The notes under the pieces were generated by a model. That model saw nothing but the letters and a program-made list of their open reading frames with translations. It made no database searches and had not been told where the DNA came from. The translations under genes and the position numbers were made by a program. A stretch of 39,814 nt of DNA from Candidatus Gastranaerophilales bacterium (GTDB lineage: Bacteria; Cyanobacteriota; Vampirovibrionia; Gastranaerophilales; Gastranaerophilaceae), in contig CAAFVD010000031.1 of NCBI GenBank assembly GCA_900766355.1, positions 1-39,814 on the forward strand, in the 5' to 3' direction. Position 1 is the first letter of the stretch, and every line of letters starts with the position of its first letter. Below, piece by piece: positions 14,801 through 21,160 of this stretch.

Positions 14801-15640
14801 ATGAATTTAAGAACTGGGTTAGCTGCCCTAGCTATCGCTACATCAGGTGTAGCTGCACATGCACAAAAAGCTGCTAAGGTAATGACAAAAAATGATTCAA
14901 TTGTTAATACAGTAAAAGCTGCAACTCATAAGAGTGATTCTGTTGCAACTATTACATTTGCACAAGCAAAACATATGTTAGGAATAGGTGAAAAAGCTCC
15001 TAAAGGTATGGTAAAAGTAACTCGTACAAGAGCTGCATTCCAAGGCAAAATTCATAACAATAATTTAAATGGTGATTTTGCATATAATACAGTTTCAAAA
15101 ATGGTAAGAGATCCTAGACTAAAACCTGAAACAAAAGTTACTTATGGTCTTGGTTATGTAAATTCAAAAGTAATCGGTAATGCTGGTACTGCAACTGCAA
15201 AAGTTGAAAAAGGTAATGTAAATGTTCGTGGTGATATGTTCTTAGGTAAGAAAAATGATGACGTAAGAGGCGGATTAAAATTACGTGCTGGTTATGATTA
15301 CAAATTAGGTTCTGGTTTCTCAGTTGGTCCTGAAGTTGGTTTACATACAAAAATGCAAAAAGTAAACAATGACCTTCACGGTTACTTTGCTCCAGAATTA
15401 TCAGGTATGGCTAAATTTAAACACACATTTGATAATGGTGTAAGAGTTAATGCAGAAGCTGGTGCTGGTGCTGCTGCAAAATTAGGATATAACAACAGAA
15501 GTACTGGTGTTGGTTCAATCGTTCCAACAGCAAGAGCAGAAGCTAGTGTTGGTTATAAAGCATTAGATTTTGTTGTTGGTGGTGGTAAAGACGTTCACTT
15601 AGGCAAAAACGCTAACGTTGGAGTAAGATTTACATTCTAA
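14801..15640 (+). CDS. Exported protein with a probable outer-membrane beta-barrel domain
   Basis: 279 residues. A signal peptide (MNLRTGLAALAIATSGVAAH, cleavage after AHA at about 21) is followed by a Lys/Thr-rich linker and, from about 110, alternating strands (LGYVNSKV, GDMFLG, LKLRAGYDYKL, FSVGPEVGLH, VRVNAEAGAGA, ARAEASVGYKA) separated by short turns. It ends NVGVRFTF with a terminal Phe, the usual C-terminal signal for BamA recognition. It would be a small barrel of about 8 strands with unknown cargo. Strong Shine-Dalgarno AAGGAGG. The leader contains the inverted repeat TGTAC/GTACA near 14763-14780, a possible operator. A terminator follows, so the gene is likely monocistronic. Confidence 0.75.
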   Translation: MNLRTGLAALAIATSGVAAHAQKAAKVMTKNDSIVNTVKAATHKSDSVATITFAQAKHMLGIGEKAPKGMVKVTRTRAAFQGKIHNNNLNGDFAYNTVSKMVRDPRLKPETKVTYGLGYVNSKVIGNAGTATAKVEKGNVNVRGDMFLGKKNDDVRGGLKLRAGYDYKLGSGFSVGPEVGLHTKMQKVNNDLHGYFAPELSGMAKFKHTFDNGVRVNAEAGAGAAAKLGYNNRSTGVGSIVPTARAEASVGYKALDFVVGGGKDVHLGKNANVGVRFTF

Positions 15641-15660
15641 TTCTTCTATTTAGAATAAAG

Positions 15661-15695
15661 AAAAAGGGTTGTTCATTAAAGAACAATCCTTTTTT
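15661..15695 (+). terminator. Intrinsic terminator after the barrel-like gene
   Basis: A 14-bp stem with one G-T pair (AAAAAGGGTTGTTC with GAACAATCCTTTTT), loop ATTAAA, T-run. Confidence 0.85.
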
Positions 15696-15729
15696 AATGC
15701 AAAACTTTTAGTTATGATATTATGTACCT

Positions 15730-16476
15730 ATGTTGGATAATATAAAAAATGTGTTTGATTTTTATTTGCGGAACAAATTTAGGTTTTCGAGAAAAAATTA
15801 TGTAGAACAAAATGAAGAAAAATATGTTTTGGATAAGGAGCTTGCAGAACAAGAAGATTTTTTATTATCTAAATACAATATGTGGAATTATAAAACTGAT
15901 TCAACTATTTCTAATTATTATCAAAATTTATCTATATTAGAAATGCTAGATAAATATATGGATATTTCTTTTAAAGAAAATTTAAAAGTGTTAGATGTTG
16001 GTTCTAAAAATTGGTTTTATGTCCCTGCAGAATATAATTTCTTTAAAAAATACTGTGATAATTTGCATATAGATGGAGTAGAACTTGATGCTTTTAGGTT
16101 ATATTCTAATTTCTATTCAAGATTTGAAGTTGCAAAATATTATTCTAAAGATTTACAAGGTGCAAATTATATTCCTGATAATATTATAAATATTAATAAA
16201 GAATATGATTATATTGTTTGGATATTACCGTTTTTAACTAAATATCCGCTTAGGCGTTGGGGATTGCCTGATAAATATTTTCAACCAAAAGAATTGTTTG
16301 AACATGTATATTCATTATTGAAAAGTTCAGGGAAGATGATTATTGTAAATCAAGGATTTGAAGAATTTAATATCCAAAAACAAATTGCGGGAGATAAAAT
16401 TAAATTCTCAAAAGAATTAGACATTTCTTTTTATGAATATCAAAATAAAAGATTTGTATCTGTGTTGGAGAAATAA
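15730..16476 (+). CDS. Class I SAM-dependent methyltransferase-like protein
   Basis: 248 residues. LKVLDVGSKNW (about 85-95) fits motif I of the Rossmann-fold methyltransferases, IDGVELDAF (about 113-121) fits the acidic motif II, YIVWILPF fits motif IV and SSGKMIIVNQG fits the strand after the post-motif. The N-terminal 80 residues are helical and charged. No substrate is apparent. The ATG has no clear Shine-Dalgarno sequence, and the stop codon comes one base before the likely start of the YkgJ-type gene, so the two are probably co-expressed. Confidence 0.65.
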   Translation: MLDNIKNVFDFYLRNKFRFSRKNYVEQNEEKYVLDKELAEQEDFLLSKYNMWNYKTDSTISNYYQNLSILEMLDKYMDISFKENLKVLDVGSKNWFYVPAEYNFFKKYCDNLHIDGVELDAFRLYSNFYSRFEVAKYYSKDLQGANYIPDNIININKEYDYIVWILPFLTKYPLRRWGLPDKYFQPKELFEHVYSLLKSSGKMIIVNQGFEEFNIQKQIAGDKIKFSKELDISFYEYQNKRFVSVLEK

Positions 16477-16477
16477 T

Positions 16478-16870
16478 TTGTTTAAAAGTTTAAAATTATT
16501 TATTAGTATGGTATTTACACCAAAATATAAGCTAGAAGGACAATGTCGACAATGTGGAAGATGTTGTAGAAATATTGTTTTTTATAATGATAATAAACCA
16601 ATAACAGAAGATGATGATTTAGAAAAATTGATAAAACAAGATAAGCATTTAAGAAAATTTTATGTATCAGGCAAAAATGAAAATGGAGAAATATTATTTA
16701 CGTGCAAATCCCTTGGCGAAGATAACAAATGCAGACATTATTGGTTTAGATCTTTGTATTGCAGAAGATATCCGTTGGTGAAATCTCTCAAAACGGGGCA
16801 ATATTTACAACCAGAAGATTATTGTGGATATAAGATAGTTCCTGTAAAATCTTTTAAAGATTATTTATAA
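16478..16870 (+). CDS. YkgJ-type zinc/iron-chelating cysteine cluster protein
   Basis: About 130 residues. The N-terminal CRQCGRCCRN (C23, C26, C29, C30) and later C75, C84, C94, C115 match the CxxCxxCC pattern of the YkgJ/CxxCxxCC family, thought to bind metal or an Fe-S cluster. Function is not established for the family. TTG 16478 is chosen because GGAG lies 7 bases upstream, formed by the end of the preceding gene; an upstream ATG at 16433 has no ribosome-binding site and would overlap by 44 bases. It is translationally coupled to the methyltransferase-like gene. Confidence 0.8.
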   Translation: MFKSLKLFISMVFTPKYKLEGQCRQCGRCCRNIVFYNDNKPITEDDDLEKLIKQDKHLRKFYVSGKNENGEILFTCKSLGEDNKCRHYWFRSLYCRRYPLVKSLKTGQYLQPEDYCGYKIVPVKSFKDYL

Positions 16871-16873
16871 AGT

Positions 16874-16902
16874 TTGACATAGCCCTGATTTACTGGTAAA
16901 AT
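16874..16902 (+). promoter_or_regulatory. Consensus promoter of udp
   Basis: TTGACA (16874-16879), exact 17-base spacer, TAAAAT (16897-16902). This is the best sigma-70 match in the window and starts transcription about 26 bases before the udp ATG. Confidence 0.85.
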
Positions 16903-16934
16903 TCGGGTGTTAATTTTTATATGAGGTGTTTATT

Positions 16935-17699
16935 ATGAAATATGCAGAAGACGGAAAACAGTATCACATTGACCTTAAAGAAGGTGATGTTGGAGAATAC
17001 GTAATTTTACCTGGAGATCCTAAACGATGCAAAAAAATTGCAGAATATTTTGATGATGCAAGATTAGTTGCTGATAAAAGAGAATATGTAACATATACAG
17101 GATTTTTAAACGGTGTAAAAGTTAGTGTAACTTCAACAGGTATTGGAGGTCCGTCAGCTGCGATTGCTTTAGAAGAACTTGTAAAAGTTGGAGCAAGATA
17201 TTTTATTAGAGTTGGAACTTGTGGTGGTATGGATATTAATGTAAAAGGCGGAGATATCGTTATACCTACAGGTGCAATAAGAATGGAAGGAACATCAAAA
17301 GAATATGCTCCTATAGAGTTTCCAGCAGTAGCGAATTTTGATATCGTAACAAAACTTGTTCAAGCTGCAAAAAATTCTGGTAAAGAATACCATGTAGGTG
17401 TTGTTCAATGTAAAGATTCTTTCTATGGTCAACATAGCCCAGCGTTGATGCCTGTTAATTATGAATTGATTAATAAATGGAATGCTTGGCTTAAACTAGG
17501 TTGTTTAGCTTCTGAAATGGAATCTGCAGCATTGTTTACTGTTGCCGCATATTTGAGAGTTAAAGTTGGTTCGGTATTTTTGGTTATTGCAAACCAAGAA
17601 AGAGAAAAAGCTGGATTAGATAATCCAGTTGTACATGATACGGATTCTGCGATAAAAACTGCAGTAGATGCAATTAAATTAATGATTGCTGAAAAATAA
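16935..17699 (+). CDS. udp: Uridine phosphorylase
   Basis: 254 residues. It splits uridine with phosphate to uracil and ribose-1-phosphate. LPGDPKRCKKIA (phosphate-binding GDP), STGIGGPSAAIALEEL, RVGTCGG, then EFPAVANF, and the catalytic-site-like LASEMESAALF follow the Udp family throughout. ATG 16935 is chosen because GAGGTG sits 6 bases upstream; a GTG at 16926 lies inside that site. Together with the pyrimidine-nucleoside phosphorylase at 8759, it gives a nucleoside salvage capacity. It has its own consensus promoter and a terminator at 17730. Confidence 0.93.
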   Translation: MKYAEDGKQYHIDLKEGDVGEYVILPGDPKRCKKIAEYFDDARLVADKREYVTYTGFLNGVKVSVTSTGIGGPSAAIALEELVKVGARYFIRVGTCGGMDINVKGGDIVIPTGAIRMEGTSKEYAPIEFPAVANFDIVTKLVQAAKNSGKEYHVGVVQCKDSFYGQHSPALMPVNYELINKWNAWLKLGCLASEMESAALFTVAAYLRVKVGSVFLVIANQEREKAGLDNPVVHDTDSAIKTAVDAIKLMIAEK

Positions 17700-17729
17700 T
17701 ATTTAATAAAACTAGCAAATTAAATTTTT

Positions 17730-17761
17730 ACACGCATTATATTTTATGTAATGCGTGTTTT
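17730..17761 (+). terminator. Intrinsic terminator of udp, overlapping the next start codon
   Basis: A perfect 10-bp stem ACACGCATTA/TAATGCGTGT, loop TATTTTATG, then TTTTT. The 3' arm contains the ATG (17751) of the next gene, so read-through transcripts would hide that start in a hairpin. Confidence 0.8.
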
Positions 17762-18557
17762 TAATTCTGTAAAATTTTCATATAATATTTCAAAAGGTTC
17801 AATACAAGATAGAAAAGAACTTGTTTCTAGATTGAATGATAAATTTTTTGATGCGTTTATGGAGTTATCAACTGATAATAAAAAAATGAAGTTAAAAAAT
17901 TTATCAAATTTGTATGGAAAAATATTGCCTGAAAAAAAGAATATAAAAGTAAATTCGTTGAGTAAAAAATACAAAGATTGTGATGGAGCTTCTGATTATA
18001 TATATGATGACATAGGTAAAATAAAAGGTGTAACATTGGAAATACCTGCTAATATGTTTGGAAAATCAAAAGCTTCATTGGTCACAATTATGCATGAAAA
18101 TACACATGTTTTAGATACTTTAGCTCAACCAAAGCATACAGCATTGCTTCAAAAAATGGTTATCAATGGTAAATATACAACGGCTAGAGATAATTGGTTT
18201 CAAGGTGAACTGTATAATAGTGAAAATCTCTCACGTTTTGATACTATTAAAATAAAAAATCGAATGGAAGAAATTGAGCATTTAAGCAGAAAGTTTATAA
18301 AGAAAAAATCTATTCAAGATAAGATTGATTACTTGAATGATGCTAGATATGAATTAGAACAAGAACAAAATGCACATGCTGAACAATTAAGGTTTGCTAA
18401 GAAATTAAAAAGTCTAGGACGAGTAGTAGAAAGAGATGATTTAGAAGATTATGATAGAGTTTATTTATTTACAGAAAAAATAAATGTATTGAAGAAGATT
18501 TTGCGAGAAATATTAACTAATGAACGTAAAGAATTGGCAGAAAAATATAAAAAATAA
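17751..18557 (+). CDS. Putative zinc metalloprotease-like protein (HENTH motif), effector-type
   Basis: 268 residues, no signal peptide. H115-E-N-T-H119 in LVTIMHENTHVLDTL is a HExxH zinc site in a helix; candidate third ligands lie in a helix near 202-211 (YELEQEQNAHAEQ), as in gluzincins with ExxA. The N-terminal 60 residues and the C-terminal 60 are Lys-rich and helical. It resembles host-directed or self-directed proteases but no family was recognised. The start codon lies in the udp terminator and has no Shine-Dalgarno sequence; a leaderless message starting at the ATG from the TATATT element at 17739-17744 would explain this. The N-terminus MRVFNSVKF resembles MRIFSDLKI at 13940. Confidence 0.7.
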   Translation: MRVFNSVKFSYNISKGSIQDRKELVSRLNDKFFDAFMELSTDNKKMKLKNLSNLYGKILPEKKNIKVNSLSKKYKDCDGASDYIYDDIGKIKGVTLEIPANMFGKSKASLVTIMHENTHVLDTLAQPKHTALLQKMVINGKYTTARDNWFQGELYNSENLSRFDTIKIKNRMEEIEHLSRKFIKKKSIQDKIDYLNDARYELEQEQNAHAEQLRFAKKLKSLGRVVERDDLEDYDRVYLFTEKINVLKKILREILTNERKELAEKYKK

Positions 18558-18565
18558 ATTAGTGC

Positions 18566-18593
18566 TTGCAATATAAATTTGTCCATGTATAAT
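18566..18593 (+). promoter_or_regulatory. Promoter of tRNA-Gly
   Basis: TTGCAA (18566-18571), a 16-base spacer, TATAAT (18588-18593), with a predicted start just before the tRNA. Confidence 0.7.
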
Positions 18594-18605
18594 AAAAACA
18601 TACCT

Positions 18606-18677
18606 GCGGGGGTAATTCAGTGGTAGAATGCCTCCTTGCCAAGGAGGATGTCGCGAGTTCGAGCCTCGTCTCCCGCT
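18606..18677 (+). tRNA. tRNA-Gly (GCC)
   Basis: Complete cloverleaf: acceptor GCGGGGG with CTCCCGC and discriminator T; anticodon stem CTCCT/AGGAG around TTGCCAA; T loop GTTCGAGCC. CCA is not encoded. The last 18 bases are repeated at 18851-18868. Confidence 0.95.
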
Positions 18678-18680
18678 AAT

Positions 18681-18713
18681 AAAAAAGGATTGGATTTATT
18701 CCAATCCTTTTTT
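18681..18713 (+). terminator. Intrinsic terminator after tRNA-Gly
   Basis: A 14-bp stem AAAAAAGGATTGGA with TCCAATCCTTTTTT, loop TTTAT. Confidence 0.85.
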
Positions 18714-18870
18714 ATTATGTCTGAAAAGGGATTGAGAACGAGCGACAAAGCGAGTTGCGTGAGCGAGCTGAGGCTGGAGTGTTTTTGCTTAAAGTGCTAT
18801 TAGCACAAAAGCAAAACACGGAATTGCCGTTAAACGCGAGCGAACAAGACCGAGCCTCGTCTCCCGCTCC
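18714..18870 (+). repeat. Structured module ending in a copy of the tRNA-Gly 3' end
   Basis: No ORF. The 18-mer CGAGCCTCGTCTCCCGCT (18660-18677, end of tRNA-Gly) recurs exactly at 18851-18868. Between the copies lies a dense set of inverted repeats: GTGTTTTTGCTT with AAGCAAAACAC (18779-18819), enclosing GTGCT/AGCAC, then ACGG/CCGT, and GAGGCT near 18770 that pairs with the AGCCTC of the copied tRNA end. Several GCGAGC-type clusters resemble REP sequences. The layout (tRNA, module, tRNA 3'-end copy, terminator) resembles an attachment-site duplication, but no integrase is nearby, so a decayed element or a tRNA-derived RNA is equally possible. Confidence 0.55.
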
Positions 18871-18876
18871 ATAAAG

Positions 18877-18904
18877 AACACTCATCATAGATGAGTGTTT
18901 TTTA
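18877..18904 (+). terminator. Second intrinsic terminator after the tRNA-end copy
   Basis: A 9-bp stem AACACTCAT/ATGAGTGTT, loop CATAG, then a T-run. The bases from 18905 to 19043 hold nothing else I can identify. Confidence 0.75.
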
Positions 18905-19043
18905 TTTTGTGTGAAAATGCTTTGAGAATGAGCAAAATAATTGTCCAATTAAATAATCCTTGTATGCAAAAGTTTTCAAATCTTTTGTTATAACTGACTT
19001 TTAGCTGGCATGTAAATAAAAGTACATAATAGATTTATTTAAT

Positions 19044-19073
19044 TTGACTTTTAAAATAAACTTGTCGTAGAAT
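19044..19073 (+). promoter_or_regulatory. Promoter of the DivIVA-like gene
   Basis: TTGACT (19044-19049), an 18-base spacer, TAGAAT (19068-19073). Confidence 0.6.
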
Positions 19074-19113
19074 TTTAGTATATCAAGTATCGTTATCGGG
19101 AGATTTATTAAGA

Positions 19114-19740
19114 ATGAATGGTCAACAAAATGGAATATATGATTTATTAAGAGCTTTAGAAGAATCATTAGACAAAGGGTTTCCACTACTTTCAAATTAT
19201 ATGGTTGTAGTAAAAAGAGAAGTTGTAGAATCACTTTTAGACCGTATTTATGCGTCATTACCAACAGAGGTTCAAGATGCTCGCTCTTTATTAAGACGTA
19301 GAGATGAGATTCAACACGAAGCTCAACAAAGAGCCGAAAAGATTATTAATGATGCTCAAAACGAAGCAAGCAGACTTCTTAGTGAATCAGATTTGTTGTT
19401 AGCTGTTCAAAAAGAAGCAGATAAGATTAAAGAACAAGTAATTGCTGATTGTGAAGAAATCAAGAGAAAAGCTCTTGATGATGCAGAAGCTATCAGAATT
19501 CAAGCTCAAGATGATGCAGTAAGAATTCAAGACGGTGCATCAGTTTATGCAGAACAAGTTTTGACAAACCTTGAACAAAACTTGAATCAATTACAACAAA
19601 TTGTTAAAAATGGACAAGTTCAGTTAGAAAGAAGAAGAAATGAATCTACTTCATATTCTTCTCCATTGCAAACTGTTTATCCAGATTCTCAAAAATCAGA
19701 AGATAAAAGAGAATATGCAACAAATTTTAAGATAGATTAG
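19114..19740 (+). CDS. DivIVA-like/ATPase-subunit-like coiled-coil protein
   Basis: 208 residues. Residues about 8-60 hold a conserved opening (LRALEESLDKGFPLLSNYMV, then KREVVESLLDRIYASLPTEV) that I recognise from small proteins of Firmicutes and cyanobacteria beginning with a valine-lysine-rich strand and the ALPxE turn. From about 60 to 175 it is continuous coiled coil rich in Ala, Glu and Gln (AQQRAEKIINDAQNEA), like DivIVA or ATP synthase b subunits. Such proteins often act in cell-envelope organisation, but the role is unproven. The start is ATG 19114 with GGGAG about 11 bases upstream, slightly far. The promoter and terminator suggest a single-gene unit. Confidence 0.7.
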   Translation: MNGQQNGIYDLLRALEESLDKGFPLLSNYMVVVKREVVESLLDRIYASLPTEVQDARSLLRRRDEIQHEAQQRAEKIINDAQNEASRLLSESDLLLAVQKEADKIKEQVIADCEEIKRKALDDAEAIRIQAQDDAVRIQDGASVYAEQVLTNLEQNLNQLQQIVKNGQVQLERRRNESTSYSSPLQTVYPDSQKSEDKREYATNFKID

Positions 19741-19780
19741 TGATAGTATAAGTTGGATATTAAACTTTAAAAAGTTTAAT

Positions 19781-19810
19781 AAACTCCTGATTTTTATCAG
19801 GAGTTTTTAT
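19781..19810 (+). terminator. Intrinsic terminator between convergent genes
   Basis: A 10-bp stem AAACTCCTGA/TCAGGAGTTT, loop TTTTTA, followed by T's. A second short hairpin (TAAACT.../AAGTTTA, 19761-19778) lies just before it. It separates the coiled-coil gene from trmFO. Confidence 0.8.
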
Positions 19811-19846
19811 TTTATATAAACATTACTATCCTTGTTCTAGCATTAG

Positions 19847-21160
19847 TTATTTTAAAAACTCTGTTAAGGTTTCAATAGAGCGATTTGAAAGAATTGTGTT
19901 TTTTTCTTTTTTATTTTTTCGAATTTGTTTTGGTAAATCTATTTCCTTAACAATAGCCCAATTTGAGTTTATAGGTTGGAATTTTGTTTGTTCAGGATTA
20001 GTTATATAATTCATTAATGCTCCAAGCATTGTTTCTGTAGGAAGTGTCAAAAGTTCTTCCCCTTTTATGTATTTAGCCATATTTAGTCCTGCTAATAGTC
20101 CTGAAGCGATTGATTCTGTATAACCTTCAGTACCAGTTATTTGTCCTGCAAAGAATAAGGTTTCTCTATTTCTTGTTTGGAGTGTTGGGTTTAGAACTTG
20201 TGGACTATTGATAAAGGTGTTTCTGTGCATAACACCATATCTCATTATATTTGCGTTTTCTAATCCAGGAATTAGTTTTATTAATTCTTTTTGAGCTGGC
20301 CATTTTAGGTTTGTTTGAAAACCAACGATGTTATACAGAGTTTTTGCAGAATTATCTTGTCTTAGTTGAACAACTGCATAATTCTTTTCACCTGTTCTGT
20401 CATCGACAAGTCCGACAGGCTTCATAGGTCCAAAACGTAATGTATCGACCCCTCTAGATGCTAAGACTTCTACTGGTAGGCATGATTCAAAGAATTTTGC
20501 ATTTTTTTCAAATTCTTTAAGTTCAATTTTTGGTGCATTAATCAAAAAATTATAGAATTTTTCGTATTCATCTTTGTTCATCGGGCAATTTATATATGAA
20601 GCTTCGCCCTTGTTATATCTGCTTGCATAGAATGCTTTACCAAAATTAATACTATCTTTTTCTATAATAGGTGCAATAGCATCAAAAAAATGTAAATGTT
20701 CGTTTTTCGTAAAATCTTTTATTGAATTTGCTAAATCATCACTTGTTAAAGGGCCTGATGCAATTATTACATTTTTATCTTGAGGTATTTCAGTAATTTC
20801 TTCTTTGATAACATTTATATGAGGGTTGTTTTCAATTAATTCGGTTACTTTTTCTGAAAAACCTTCTCTATCTATTGCAAGTGCGTTTCCTGCAGGGACA
20901 GCATTATCAAAAGCGATATTTATTAGTTCTCCGCCAAGAATTTGCATCTCTTTTTTTAATAATCCACTTGCATTTGTAACATCTGATGAACCAAGACTGT
21001 TAGAGCATACAAACTCTGCGTATTTGTCTGTTTTATGCGCACCAGTAGTTTTAACGGGACGCATTTCATATAAATCAACGTCAATATTTTGTTTTGCAAG
21101 TTGTAAGGCTGCTTCACTTCCTGCAAGCCCTGCACCTATTATAATAACTTTATTGCTCAT
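19847..21160 (-). CDS. trmFO: Methylenetetrahydrofolate-tRNA-(uracil-54-C5) methyltransferase TrmFO
   Basis: 437 residues. The FAD-binding Rossmann motif VIIIGAGLAGSEAA begins at residue 5. The two active-site cysteines of the family are present: C52 in EFVCSNSLG and C227 in FFESCLPVE. TrmFO makes ribothymidine at U54 of tRNA using methylenetetrahydrofolate and FADH2, instead of the SAM-dependent TrmA. ATG 21160 is chosen over an upstream GTG-type extension because GGAGG lies 5 bases upstream and homologues start at this point. It overlaps the 3' end of the CHASE2-GGDEF gene by 11 bases, so translation is coupled. Confidence 0.95.
   Translation of the reverse strand: MSNKVIIIGAGLAGSEAALQLAKQNIDVDLYEMRPVKTTGAHKTDKYAEFVCSNSLGSSDVTNASGLLKKEMQILGGELINIAFDNAVPAGNALAIDREGFSEKVTELIENNPHINVIKEEITEIPQDKNVIIASGPLTSDDLANSIKDFTKNEHLHFFDAIAPIIEKDSINFGKAFYASRYNKGEASYINCPMNKDEYEKFYNFLINAPKIELKEFEKNAKFFESCLPVEVLASRGVDTLRFGPMKPVGLVDDRTGEKNYAVVQLRQDNSAKTLYNIVGFQTNLKWPAQKELIKLIPGLENANIMRYGVMHRNTFINSPQVLNPTLQTRNRETLFFAGQITGTEGYTESIASGLLAGLNMAKYIKGEELLTLPTETMLGALMNYITNPEQTKFQPINSNWAIVKEIDLPKQIRKNKKEKNTILSNRSIETLTEFLK

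Noticed and set aside
18606..18870. Integrated genetic element at tRNA-Gly
   Set aside because: Only the 18-bp repeat was found; there is no integrase, and the enclosed segment is about 170 bases without genes, so it is reported as a repeat module only.
18715..18948. Minus-strand frame of 77 codons over the tRNA-Gly downstream module
   Set aside because: It covers two terminators and nested hairpins; composition is unlike neighbouring proteins.
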